Origin: Helicobacter sp. TUL
GTDB lineage: Bacteria > Campylobacterota > Campylobacteria > Campylobacterales > Helicobacteraceae
Direction: 5' to 3'
DNA: 64,000 bases
NCBI RefSeq assembly: GCF_002287135.1
Contig: NZ_NESU01000002.1
Span: forward strand, 62,001-126,000
Positions 44,359 to 54,410 of the stretch are shown here, piece by piece; within the stretch, counting starts at the first letter, position 1; each line of letters opens with the position of its first letter. Position numbers and translations under genes: made by a program. The notes under the pieces were generated by a model. That model saw nothing but the letters and a program-made list of their open reading frames with translations. It had not been told where the DNA came from and searched no databases.

Positions 44359-46048
44359 GGGTCTTGTTTTTTCACTCATAGCGCTAGGTATCGCTGGATT
44401 GCTTATTGTCTTTATGTTGTTGCGTGATAATAGTATTTTACTAAGTCCTTATGAATTTCACAAAAAGCTTTTAGAATCTAAGCCCCAAAGCATTGTGCTA
44501 AAGGATAATGAAATTTTTTTTAGTGCCAATCATCAAACATACAAGGTAGCGCGAGATTCTATAAATGTGAGTGAGCTAGATCCTCATATTGCTGTGGTGG
44601 TGGAGCAAAAGAGTAGCAATTGGCTAGATGAAATTGGGCTTTTTGTTATTGTTTTTATTGGTGTAGCGGTGCTAATTAAGGCAGTTTCTTTGCTTTTTTC
44701 ATCTCCAAAACCACAACCAAAGGGCTTAGATATCAATGCCCAAAATCTTAGTGGCACTATTGCGCGAACACAGCAGGGAATAACACTTCCATTTGAACAA
44801 ACAGAGAAGTTTGAGCCACATTTACAAAGTGCTATCACTTTCAAAGATGTCGCTGGAATTACCGAAGTCAAAGAGGAATTGCTTGAAATTATTGATTATC
44901 TAAAAAATACTAAAAAATATCAGGATTTGGGCATTCGACTTCCTAAGGGCGTGTTGCTTGTAGGACCTCCGGGTGTGGGTAAAACAATGATTGCCAAAGC
45001 AGTTGCAGGGGAAGCAGGAGTGCCATTTTTTTATCAAAGTGGCTCAAGCTTTGTGCAAATCTATGTCGGAATGGGTGCAAAACGCGTGAGGGAGCTTTTT
45101 TTACGCGCAAAGGCAAAGAGTCCAAGTATTATTTTTATCGATGAGATTGATGCGGTGGGCAAAGCAAGGGGAGGCACACGCAATGATGAGCGTGAAGCAA
45201 CGCTTAACCAGCTCCTTACAGAAATGGACGGGTTTGAAGATTCTAGCGGTGTGATTGTGATTGGAGCGACAAATAAAATCGATGTATTAGATGAAGCACT
45301 TTTGCGTAGTGGGAGATTTGATCGCAGAATCTATGTGGATTTACCAGATTTAAGTGAGCGCGAGAAAATCTTTGAGGTGTATTTGCGCGATAAGCATTAT
45401 GATTTTAGCATTAGCGAGGTTGCAAGATTATGTGTGGGATTTAGTGGGGCAGCCATAGCCTCACTTGTGAATGAAGCAGCGCTTAGTGCGCTTAGGCGAC
45501 AAAGCAATGTAATCCAAAAAGAAGACATACTCAATACCAAAGACAAGGTGCTTTTAGGCAAGAAGAAAATGCTAAGTTTTAGCGAGGAAGAAAAACAGAT
45601 TATGGCAACATATCAGAGTGCTAAAGCCCTTAGCGCGTATTGGCTAGACATTGACTTTGATAAAATTTCTCTTATTAGCGAGAGTTTTAAAGAGATAGAC
45701 AAGGAGCTTGTAAGCAAGACAGAAATGAGTAATAAAATAAAAATTCACCTTGCCGGCAGTATCGCGGTGGAAATGCTCTATCATCAAGTTTTTAGCAATG
45801 CTAAGGACGACATTGCCAAAGCAAAACAAATAGCATTGCAAATGTGTGAAGATTATGGTATGGGCAAAAGGCTTATAGCAGATTCTAGCGATGTAGCAGA
45901 GATTTTGGAGCAGTGCAAAAAGGAAATGCAAGAATTTCTCACCAACGCTAAACCACTGCTCCAAAAACTCTCCCATAGTCTTTTAGAACAGGAGCGATTA
46001 CACAAAGATGAGATAAAAGCCATTATTGATGAGAAATATTTTTCGTAG
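44345..46048 (+). CDS. FtsH-like AAA ATPase without zinc-protease motif
   Basis: The 567-residue membrane AAA protein has two helices (about residues 6-24 and 98-118) and a complete AAA domain: GPPGVGKTMIAKAVAGEAG, IIFIDEIDAVGKARGG and RSGRFDRRIY. The peptidase domain fold continues, but where FtsH has HEAGHA this protein reads MATYQSAKALSAY, so the HExxH zinc site is lost. It is therefore a probable ATP-driven unfoldase or scaffold rather than a protease. Its position after mtaB matches my recollection of the H. pylori FtsH paralogue HP0286. Confidence 0.9.
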   Translation: MPKSKGLVFSLIALGIAGLLIVFMLLRDNSILLSPYEFHKKLLESKPQSIVLKDNEIFFSANHQTYKVARDSINVSELDPHIAVVVEQKSSNWLDEIGLFVIVFIGVAVLIKAVSLLFSSPKPQPKGLDINAQNLSGTIARTQQGITLPFEQTEKFEPHLQSAITFKDVAGITEVKEELLEIIDYLKNTKKYQDLGIRLPKGVLLVGPPGVGKTMIAKAVAGEAGVPFFYQSGSSFVQIYVGMGAKRVRELFLRAKAKSPSIIFIDEIDAVGKARGGTRNDEREATLNQLLTEMDGFEDSSGVIVIGATNKIDVLDEALLRSGRFDRRIYVDLPDLSEREKIFEVYLRDKHYDFSISEVARLCVGFSGAAIASLVNEAALSALRRQSNVIQKEDILNTKDKVLLGKKKMLSFSEEEKQIMATYQSAKALSAYWLDIDFDKISLISESFKEIDKELVSKTEMSNKIKIHLAGSIAVEMLYHQVFSNAKDDIAKAKQIALQMCEDYGMGKRLIADSSDVAEILEQCKKEMQEFLTNAKPLLQKLSHSLLEQERLHKDEIKAIIDEKYFS

Positions 46049-46877
46049 CGTTGTGTTATGTGCGGTGTTTTGTGGGGCATTGCACACAGAACCAAGCCAA
46101 GACATAGAATCTCTAAGTCCTCTAGCACAATCGTATTTTGTCATAGAGACAAAAACCATAGGGGAATATAAACTTTTTCTTGCCAAACCAAAGACTACAC
46201 ACGCTAAGCCTTATCCTATTTTGGTTGTTTTAGATGGCAATGCCCATTTTCCTTTTGTGATTAATCAATACATTATGCACCAATACACTCCCACACAAGA
46301 ACCACTTTTTATCGCGGGCATTGGGTATGATGGGGATTTGGCATATGATGTGCCAAGGCGGACGCGCGACTACACTCCTATAGTGCGCGATACAAAGGGT
46401 GGAGGAGCCAAGGCATTTTATGAAGTCTTGCAAACACAAATAATGCCACTTATACAACAAGCCTATTGCACAGAATCTAGTAGCACTCTTGATAGCATAG
46501 TAGAATCTCCTTGCGCAAAACCAACGGATATAGCATTTTTTGGGCATTCCTTTGGAGGATTATTTGGTCTTTATGTGTTTTTACATCATCAGGAAATGTT
46601 TACCTACTATATGATTGCCTCACCCTCTTTATGGTGGGGTGGCATAAATATCGATGCACTAGATACATGTGAGAGCAAGATAGTATTTACCAAGGGGACA
46701 CAAGAACCCCACAAAGGTGGCATTTTATTTTCAGATTTTGTAAAAGCCTTATATGCGAAATGCCCAAATACTCATATATATGCTCAGTATTTTCATGGAG
46801 GGCATGGCGATACTATCAAAGCATCGATACCGCTTGTGCTTAGTGATTTATTGATAAAAAGTGATGATACGCAATGA
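46029..46877 (+). CDS. Periplasmic alpha/beta-hydrolase (siderophore-esterase-like)
   Basis: The 282-residue protein starts at ATG 46029, inside the last 20 bases of the ftsH-like gene, with no strong ribosome site, so it may depend on coupled translation. A signal peptide covers about residues 1-19. The esterase core shows VVLDGNAHF, the nucleophile elbow GHSFGGLFGLYVF, SPSLWWGG and a catalytic-histidine region FHGGHGDT. This is the Fes/IroE/BesA-like esterase family. Hydrolysis of a siderophore is only an inference; other acyl esters are possible. Confidence 0.82.
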   Translation: MRNIFRSVVLCAVFCGALHTEPSQDIESLSPLAQSYFVIETKTIGEYKLFLAKPKTTHAKPYPILVVLDGNAHFPFVINQYIMHQYTPTQEPLFIAGIGYDGDLAYDVPRRTRDYTPIVRDTKGGGAKAFYEVLQTQIMPLIQQAYCTESSSTLDSIVESPCAKPTDIAFFGHSFGGLFGLYVFLHHQEMFTYYMIASPSLWWGGINIDALDTCESKIVFTKGTQEPHKGGILFSDFVKALYAKCPNTHIYAQYFHGGHGDTIKASIPLVLSDLLIKSDDTQ

Positions 46878-47212
46878 AGCGTTGTGAGTATATTTCAATG
46901 TTGGATCAAGTGCGTGATAGTATCTTTGCGCACTATAGGAATAATCCCTATGTGATTGTGGGTTATGATAGGGATTGTGCAAGTATCCTAGAGTTTGCAC
47001 ATAAACAATGCGTGAGTAATAAGCGTGTGTTAAAACTTGTGCTAATAGGCACACAGGAATGTTTAGAATCTCTTGATATACAATGCCTAGAAACTTTGGG
47101 GCATTATGGTGTAAGAGTGGAGTTTTTTATGCAGCTAGATTCTGTGTGGCGCGAGAGTTTTTTGGCGCATTATGGAGTGGTATTTGGGTTAAAAATGCCA
47201 AATTCCAACTAG
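46874..47212 (+). CDS. Small hypothetical protein
   Basis: The 112-residue protein overlaps the esterase stop as ATGA, indicating coupled expression. It has alternating strands and helices (YVIVGYDRDCASILEFA, VLKLVLIG, VRVEFFMQL) but no motif I recognise and no export signal, and it contains four cysteines. Its end overlaps the convergent outer membrane protein gene by 24 bases. I assign no function. Confidence 0.6.
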   Translation: MKRCEYISMLDQVRDSIFAHYRNNPYVIVGYDRDCASILEFAHKQCVSNKRVLKLVLIGTQECLESLDIQCLETLGHYGVRVEFFMQLDSVWRESFLAHYGVVFGLKMPNSN

Positions 47213-47992
47213 TGAACTTTTGAGATTGATCTCATAATATGAGAGTGCGTATGATGCGGAAAATCGAGCTTGCACACTTAGAGTATCGTGTGTGAAGATC
47301 CAGATTCCACCTTCACCAAGCACACCATTAGATAGTCCATCACGATCATAGACTATGGAATTATCACCAAGCACACCTATCCCATTGCCCGAAAGATTGC
47401 AATCACTAAATACCCCTAGATTCACCCACCACTGCCATATACTCCGATCTTGTATAAGCTTCATTCCTACAAAGATATTTAATCCATAATCGTTAGGATC
47501 AGTGCCACTTTTGTGTGGGAAAAAGACATATTGTTCAAGACGCATATATGGATACACTGCGATAGTGCCAACGTCAAACACATAGCCATAATCGAGGTTA
47601 AGCAAGAAATTGCTTTCATCAAATTGGTTATGCTTTTGCCTTGGTATGCCAGATCCTAACCCAAACTCCAGCCCAAAGAGATGAAAACCGCGAGATGTTT
47701 TGTGTGCCGCGAAGTCATAGATACTCATAAAGCCGATGTTATCGGATTGCTGTGTCGTATTGTTGGTATGTGATAGATAGGTGTGCGAGAGGTTTAGCTG
47801 ATAGAGGCTACCATAATGCTCATTTTTGTGTGCATACTGAAGGCTTATGCCTTGCGAGAGTATCCAAAAATCTTTGTTTTCCATAAATGAATTGATATAG
47901 CCTACGCCTAGAGCATTTGGCGCTTGAGGGATTTCAGCAAACAAGATATAACATTGCAAAAGCATAAGGTATAGTGCGTTGCGTGTGTGCAT
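47189..47992 (-). CDS. Helicobacter outer membrane beta-barrel protein
   Basis: The 267-residue protein has a signal peptide (about residues 1-19), alternating amphipathic strands rich in Tyr, Gly and Asn, and a C-terminal strand ending in IWHF, the terminal Phe needed for barrel insertion. The ribosome site is a run of six G residues just upstream of the ATG at 47992. It resembles small Helicobacter outer membrane proteins but I cannot name the subfamily. It is a single-gene unit convergent with the upstream run. Confidence 0.78.
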   Translation of the reverse strand: MHTRNALYLMLLQCYILFAEIPQAPNALGVGYINSFMENKDFWILSQGISLQYAHKNEHYGSLYQLNLSHTYLSHTNNTTQQSDNIGFMSIYDFAAHKTSRGFHLFGLEFGLGSGIPRQKHNQFDESNFLLNLDYGYVFDVGTIAVYPYMRLEQYVFFPHKSGTDPNDYGLNIFVGMKLIQDRSIWQWWVNLGVFSDCNLSGNGIGVLGDNSIVYDRDGLSNGVLGEGGIWIFTHDTLSVQARFSASYALSYYEINLKSSLVGIWHF

Positions 47993-48081
47993 GATCCCCC
48001 CAGAAATTTATATTTTGTAAGATTTTAACAAAAAATAATAAGGTAAAATATGAAATCTTATATGTTTGAAAAGGATACTAA

Positions 48082-49518
48082 GTGCAGAAGTTATCGAGTC
48101 TTAAGAGAGTGAAAAAAATCATTAAACCTTTTATTCCTTCATTTTTGTTTAGGATAAGACGTAAGATTTATGACTATCTTGAAGATCAGCGATTTAAAAA
48201 GGTTTGCCAAACTCGCAAAGTCGGGTGTAGCCGAGCTATCAAAAACTTTACTAATCTTGAGCAAACATCAAAAATCAAGGTTCTTTTTTATAATGATTGG
48301 GGTGGTAGTTGGGAAGCTTTGGAGCCATTAGCTTTGGCTCTGAGTAAGAATGAAAATTTTGAGGTCATAGTATTGGCAATGCCTACTTTGGTGCAGAGTG
48401 GAAACTTTTATGATCTAGGTGCCACAAAAGCACTGCAAGAATTTTCTAAAAAAATTCATACACCTATTACCTATACATTAGATGTAAATGCTAGAGTGCA
48501 ATGCATTGTGGGTTTTGATTCTCAAATGCAGGTAACGCTTTATCCAGAGACAATACAAGCACATTATTGCTTTACCACTAGACCTTATGATTCACTACGC
48601 CCACATGGGTGGAGCAATGCTGATATTGCTGAACGTATGAAGTTGTGTAGGGTGGAATATGGTATGTTTTTTATGGCCTTACATCTTGGTTTTCTATATG
48701 ATGATCCAAGTGCACCATGGTATCATAGAACAAACAGATATTATGATTTTTTATTCCTACCAGATACTTTTCATAGGGATATTATGGTGTCATGCAAAGA
48801 TAAGAGTGCCTATACAAATTTTATTGTAACAGGATCACCCAGACTAGAGACTTTTAGGCAAGGGGATTTCTCCAAGCCCCATACCGAAAAATTGACTTTA
48901 TTTTACACTTCTAGATATGCCAAAGGCGATCCATATGGCACTTTTTTTACATTTATTGAGTATTTTATTCAGCTTGCCAATGAAGATAAAATTAATTTTA
49001 TTTATCGTCCACATCCCAACATGTATGATACCGAGTTAGGCAATCATAATATTTTAGATGAAACTCAGTGGCGAGATTTTGTAGCACGATTTGAAGCTTC
49101 CAATCTGTATCTTGATACTAATCCAAGTTATCATGATTCATTTCAAAAAGCTGATGTCATAATTTCTGATGCTAGTTCTACCATCGTATATGCATTTTTA
49201 GCGAATAAGCCCGTGATATATACGCAAAATCTTGTTGGAGGAGAGCTTAATGGTTGGGCTGTAAAAATTTTGCAAGGTTGCTTTATAGTTGATGCATTAG
49301 ATTCTATGAGAGAGCTTATTGTTGAGTTGCAAAATGACTTTCATGGAACTCTAGCGCCATTATTATGTAGACGAGAAAAAATCCTAAAAGAGTGTTTCTA
49401 TTTTCCACCAGAGGGTAGCATACAGTGCGTTGCAGATACTCTTAAGGCTGATTATAGAAATATTATATCTCACGCTAGTGCCAAAAGTTTGCCAAAGACA
49501 AAATCATCTTGCACTTGA
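48082..49518 (+). CDS. CDP-glycerol glycerophosphotransferase-like protein
   Basis: The 478-residue cytoplasmic protein starts at GTG 48082 after AAAAGGA. It resembles the glycosyltransferase-B-like CDP-glycerol:polyol glycerophosphotransferase family (FLPDTFHR, YRPHPNMYD, VIISDASSTIVYAFL and KPVIY). Such enzymes add glycerol-phosphate units to capsule or lipooligosaccharide. The gene is AT-rich and nearly free of the AGAWTCT motif, and its last 49 bases overlap the convergent rimO gene. Those features suggest acquisition by transfer. The substrate is not known. Confidence 0.8.
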   Translation: MQKLSSLKRVKKIIKPFIPSFLFRIRRKIYDYLEDQRFKKVCQTRKVGCSRAIKNFTNLEQTSKIKVLFYNDWGGSWEALEPLALALSKNENFEVIVLAMPTLVQSGNFYDLGATKALQEFSKKIHTPITYTLDVNARVQCIVGFDSQMQVTLYPETIQAHYCFTTRPYDSLRPHGWSNADIAERMKLCRVEYGMFFMALHLGFLYDDPSAPWYHRTNRYYDFLFLPDTFHRDIMVSCKDKSAYTNFIVTGSPRLETFRQGDFSKPHTEKLTLFYTSRYAKGDPYGTFFTFIEYFIQLANEDKINFIYRPHPNMYDTELGNHNILDETQWRDFVARFEASNLYLDTNPSYHDSFQKADVIISDASSTIVYAFLANKPVIYTQNLVGGELNGWAVKILQGCFIVDALDSMRELIVELQNDFHGTLAPLLCRREKILKECFYFPPEGSIQCVADTLKADYRNIISHASAKSLPKTKSSCT

Positions 49519-50785
49519 GTGATTTGGCATACATACGCACCTTGCTTAATCTCCCCCAAGCCATCTTCTATATCATTGATGAGAATCTCCCCATCTATTT
49601 CTCTTGCCCAAAGCCTTGGTCGTGCGCTATAAAAATACTCACTTACATCGCTCACGCCCTCCACTATCACTTCGATTGTTTGTCCTACCATTGCACGCAA
49701 TAACGCTCTTTGCTTTTTTTGTAGAATCTTGTTTATTGTGTTAATGCGTTTGGTGATTATCTTAGATTCTATTGTTGGAAGCGTGAAGCTTTTTGTATCT
49801 TCTTGTGGCGAGTATTCAAAGATATTAATCCTATCAAATGGGCTTTGCTCGACAAACGCACAAAGCTCCATAAAATCCTCCTCGCTCTCGCCAGGGTGTC
49901 CGATAATAAGACTTGTGCGCATAAACCGACCTTGGATTGTATTCATAGCGTTTATGAGGTTTTCGTGTGTGGCACGATTTGCACCGCGATTCATAATCTT
50001 TAGCATAGAGTCGCTGATATGTTGGATTGGCATATCAAAATATGGCAAAAATGTGCGTGAGTTGGCTATGGTGTTTATAAGTTCTATGCTTGTGGTGCTA
50101 GGATAGAGATAAAGAATACGCGCTGTTATTGGAAGCTTCAGGGAATCTATGCGATGTATAAGCTCAATAAGTCCATTTTTGAGACCTTGATCACGCAGAA
50201 ATGAGCTAGAGTCTTGGGCGATAAAACTAAAATCCCTAAACCCCTTATTATAAAGAATCTCTAGCTCTTTGATGACAGAATCTAGCGTGCGCGAGTGGAG
50301 TTTGCCCTTAAAAGAAGGGATTGCACAAAAGCTACATTTTTGGTTGCACCCCTCGCTTAACTTGATATAGCTATGAAATGAAGAATTAGTAATCACGCGC
50401 TCATTATATTCATCAGCAAGAAATACCTTGCGTGAATGTCGGCTTTGTCTAGATTCAATCATAGAATCTATTTTGTCATAATCTCCCACGCCCGTGATAA
50501 TATCAATCTCTGGGATTTGCTCTTTGAGTTCGTCATAATAACGCTCGCTCAAGCACCCACTTACCACGAGCAAAGCGCCATCTTTACGATTTGCACTTGC
50601 TTGTAGGATTGTGGCAATACTCTCTTGTTTGGCAGATTCTATAAAGCCACAGGTATTTATGATAATCACATCAGCCTTGTCCACATCTTGTGTGATCTGA
50701 TAATTGGCGAGTTTGCCAAGCATCACTTCAGAATCTACAAGATTCTTGGTGCAGCCTAGTGAGATGAGATGGAGTTGCTTGGACA

Positions 50786-50786
<1 letters not shown>
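49470..50786 (-). CDS. rimO: Ribosomal protein S12 methylthiotransferase
   Basis: The 438-residue radical-SAM enzyme adds a methylthio group to an aspartate of ribosomal protein S12. It has the RimO start LHLISLGCTKNLVDSEVMLG, NTCGFIESAKQES, the auxiliary-cluster Cys in VVSGCLSERY and the radical-SAM motif CNQKCSFC, with a C-terminal TRAM domain. The ATG overlaps the fabI stop by one base (TAATG), so the two are translationally coupled. Its 3' end overlaps the convergent gene at 48082. Confidence 0.96.
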
Positions 50787-51643
<857 letters not shown>

Positions 51644-51654
51644 TTAAGTTGCGC

Positions 51655-51660
51655 ATTATA
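51655..51660 (-). promoter_or_regulatory. -10 box for fabI-rimO
   Basis: TATAAT preceded by ACA is read on the minus strand 42 bases before the fabI start codon, in the 72-base gap after the FliK-C-like gene. Confidence 0.6.
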
Positions 51661-51685
51661 TGTCATTTTGGCTTAAACACAAACC

Positions 51686-52435
51686 CTAACCTGTGATATT
51701 GAGCAAATATTCTGTGTTTTGTGTAAAAAGTGGCTGGAGTTGTGCAACTTTTTCGAAGTTTATGGATTGAAAGCCTTCAAGCTTGTGTGCATAAGATTGC
51801 AAAAGCTTTAGCGTATTTTCAAAATTTGTCGTAAGTGTAAGATGTAACGCGTTATCTCGTAGTGTGATTATCCCTTTGATAATCCCCAAATTTGGCATAA
51901 TTGCACAAAAGGTGATTTGATGTTTGCTTCCTGTAAGCTGTAAAAGCCCATCTTGTGAATTTCTATCAGAGACACACAGGTTTAGCACCCCGTGTTTTAG
52001 TCCCATAAGCACAAAACCAAAATATTCAAACTCTGATTTATCCTTGGCTTGTGCCATTTGCTCTGCACTAAATTGTGCCATTTCTTTGGGGAATTCTCCA
52101 TGCAAGTCTTTTAGGGCTTCTTGGAGTGTATCTGGAGAGAATTTTAATGGGCTTTGTGCGACAAAATCTAGCACTTTAGGTCGCTCTATAAGGTTATTTA
52201 GCACGATATTTCCATCTTTTGTGCTTGTCATTTGCGCCCAATATTTTTGCCCTATATGCAGCGGTTTGTAGCTCGTTGTTTTGAGTGTTTTTGTGCCTAC
52301 TTGCAAGAGATATGTGCTCATATCAAGTTTTTGTAAAACCTTGAGTGATACAGGGAGATTCGCATTAAAGCGCAAGGCTTTAGAATCTGACTTTAAAAGA
52401 AGTTTTTGTAGGGCACTAATGCGTGTGATCATCAT
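51686..52435 (-). CDS. Hypothetical protein with FliK C-terminal-like region
   Basis: The 249-residue soluble protein starts about 52435 (ATGATG, no clear ribosome site), overlapping the end of coaBC by 20 bases. Its last 100 residues include CAIMPNLGIIKGIITLRD and LTTNFENTLKLLQSYAHKL, which resemble the pattern of the FliK/Flg_hook C-terminal domain (a lead-in strand then long helix). The N-terminal half has no motif I recognise. Position after coaBC matches my recollection of H. pylori HP0841-HP0842. A flagellar role is only an inference. Confidence 0.62.
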   Translation of the reverse strand: MMITRISALQKLLLKSDSKALRFNANLPVSLKVLQKLDMSTYLLQVGTKTLKTTSYKPLHIGQKYWAQMTSTKDGNIVLNNLIERPKVLDFVAQSPLKFSPDTLQEALKDLHGEFPKEMAQFSAEQMAQAKDKSEFEYFGFVLMGLKHGVLNLCVSDRNSQDGLLQLTGSKHQITFCAIMPNLGIIKGIITLRDNALHLTLTTNFENTLKLLQSYAHKLEGFQSINFEKVAQLQPLFTQNTEYLLNITG

Positions 52436-53684
52436 TAAGAAGGACTTGCTGTGTGAAGGCAAGGATTTCAAAACTTAAGCTAAATTTATCAAGAAGAGGC
52501 GTTTCTTGGGTCGCATCAGCACTAATGAGTGTCATTTGATTGGTATCCGCACCAAAGGTGTTTTTTAGCGAATCTAAGACATTGAGGCATACTACCTTGC
52601 ATTCTTTTTTGTGTAGCATTTCTTTGACATTTTGTAGTGCGCTTTGATAATCATCTTCGGCTTTGAATCCGACTTTGATAAACTCACTGGTAGGAAGTTT
52701 GCTTAAGATGTCCATATTTTTTTCTAGTGTGAGTTGTAGTTTTTTTAGTGAATCTTTTTTGATTTTGGTTTGGCTCACTACTTCTGGTATGAAGTCTGCT
52801 ATGGCTGCTGCCATAAATAAGATAGGCTTATCCTTGCACATTTTTTTAGATTCTATGATGGCTTGATAATATTGAAGTGAGTTTGAGACTTCGGTAAAAT
52901 GCAAGTCTTGTGGAAGTATGGTAGGCACACTTGAGCTTATCAAAAAGACTTTTGCGCCCAAAACATATAGTGCTAGAGCGAGAAAATAGGCTTGCTTGCC
53001 ACTTGATAGATTGCTTAACACACGCACACTATCGATATTTTCTTTGCTACCTCCTCCTGTGATAATTACTTCTTTGCCATGCCAAAAGCCCGTATTATGA
53101 AACATTCCCATTTCTACAAAAAGTTGGGCTAGAGCAAAGATTATGTCATCATGTTTAGCTAATGCTCCCTTGCCATATTCCCCACACGCTAGGAGAGAAT
53201 CTCTAGGCTCGATAATGTTAAAGCCCAATGTTTGGAGTTTTGCAAGATTCTCTCGTGTTTGTGGAGCATTAAGCATATTGGTATTCATCGCTGGAGCAAT
53301 GAGTTTTGGTGCATTAGAAGCAAGTGCAGTGCATAAAATAATGTCATCAGCCATACCACACGCGAGTTTGGCTATAGTATTTGCAGTAGCTGGGGCGATC
53401 AGCACGACTTCTGCCCATCTAGCATAGCTAGTGTGGTTTGGTGCGTCTGTATGTGTCCAATTTTGTGAATCTTGGTGCAAAACGACATTTTTGCTAAGGG
53501 CTTCAAAAAGCATAGGATTGATAAAAGTAGTGCTTTCTTTGCTCATCACCACCTTAACATGTGCGCCAAATTTGGTGAGTGTGCTTATAACATCTAGCAT
53601 TTTATATAACGACACAGATGCGCTTATAAGGATTAATACCCTCTTTTGTGCAAAAAATGGCGCGAGAAATTGCAAATCATTCAT
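52416..53684 (-). CDS. coaBC: Bifunctional phosphopantothenoylcysteine synthetase/decarboxylase
   Basis: The 422-residue enzyme carries out two steps of CoA synthesis. The N-terminal flavin decarboxylase (CoaC) has VLILISASVSLYKMLD, APATANTIAKLACGMADD and PAMNTNMLNAP. The C-terminal synthetase (CoaB) has VIITGGGSKENIDSVRVLSNLSSGKQ and FMAAAIADF, with KIKKDS. The usual CoaC His (GISAHK-like) region is modified. The ATG at 53684 follows AGGGG. It starts the leftward run that includes fabI and rimO. Confidence 0.93.
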   Translation of the reverse strand: MNDLQFLAPFFAQKRVLILISASVSLYKMLDVISTLTKFGAHVKVVMSKESTTFINPMLFEALSKNVVLHQDSQNWTHTDAPNHTSYARWAEVVLIAPATANTIAKLACGMADDIILCTALASNAPKLIAPAMNTNMLNAPQTRENLAKLQTLGFNIIEPRDSLLACGEYGKGALAKHDDIIFALAQLFVEMGMFHNTGFWHGKEVIITGGGSKENIDSVRVLSNLSSGKQAYFLALALYVLGAKVFLISSSVPTILPQDLHFTEVSNSLQYYQAIIESKKMCKDKPILFMAAAIADFIPEVVSQTKIKKDSLKKLQLTLEKNMDILSKLPTSEFIKVGFKAEDDYQSALQNVKEMLHKKECKVVCLNVLDSLKNTFGADTNQMTLISADATQETPLLDKFSLSFEILAFTQQVLLNDDHTH

Positions 53685-53779
53685 GACTGCCCCTTGGTAA
53701 GTGATGTAGACATTGTAATAAACTTTGCCTTAAAGAGATAATTTTTGGCTATTTTTTGCGTGGAGTGTGAATATTTTGG

Positions 53780-53785
53780 TAAAAT
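53780..53785 (+). promoter_or_regulatory. -10 box for hisB run
   Basis: TAAAAT preceded by TTGG lies 35 bases before the hisB ATG in the 135-base divergent gap with coaBC. Confidence 0.5.
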
Positions 53786-53819
53786 GGTGGCATTTTAGAT
53801 TCTTTACAAAGGTAGCTTT

Positions 53820-54410
53820 ATGAAAGACCACATAGCACATACACGCAAAACAAAAGAGACAGATATTAGCTTAGAGGCAGTGCTTTATGGGAGTGGTGTA
53901 TCAAAGATTGAGAGCGGTGTAGGTTTTTTTAACCATATGTTAGAGGCTTTTAGTAAGCATAGTCTTATAGATCTCACTCTTACATGTCAGGGCGATACAC
54001 ATATTGATGATCATCATAGTGTGGAGGATTGTGGTATAGCGTTGGGCGAAGCACTAAAACATATGCTGTATCCACTAAATGGAGTAGAGAGATTTGGTAA
54101 TGCGCGTGTGGTGATGGATGAGGCGTGTGTTGCTTGTGATATAGATCTCTCACATCGCGCTTTTTTGGTTTTTGAAGTAGGGGAACATTATAATAGGGGG
54201 AAAATTGGTAGTTTTGATGTGGAGCTTGTGGAAGAATTCTTTCGTGCAGTGTGCTTTAACGCCAATATAAGCGCGCATATTGTGTGTGAGCGTGGCAAGA
54301 ATTTGCACCATATTACAGAAGCGATGTTTAAGGCATTTGGTGTGAGTTTGCGTCGTGCACTCACACCAAATCCTAGAATCTCTACGCCAAGCACCAAAGG
54401 CGTATTATGA
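53820..54410 (+). CDS. hisB: Imidazoleglycerol-phosphate dehydratase
   Basis: The 196-residue enzyme acts in histidine synthesis. Both manganese-binding histidine clusters are visible: FFNHMLEAFSKH and HIDDHHSVEDCGIALGEAL, repeated later as HIVCERGKNLHHITEAMFKAFG. It is the single-function form without the phosphatase domain. The stop overlaps the kdsC start (ATGA). No other histidine gene is nearby. H. pylori lacks this pathway, which helps place the organism. Confidence 0.96.
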   Translation: MKDHIAHTRKTKETDISLEAVLYGSGVSKIESGVGFFNHMLEAFSKHSLIDLTLTCQGDTHIDDHHSVEDCGIALGEALKHMLYPLNGVERFGNARVVMDEACVACDIDLSHRAFLVFEVGEHYNRGKIGSFDVELVEEFFRAVCFNANISAHIVCERGKNLHHITEAMFKAFGVSLRRALTPNPRISTPSTKGVL

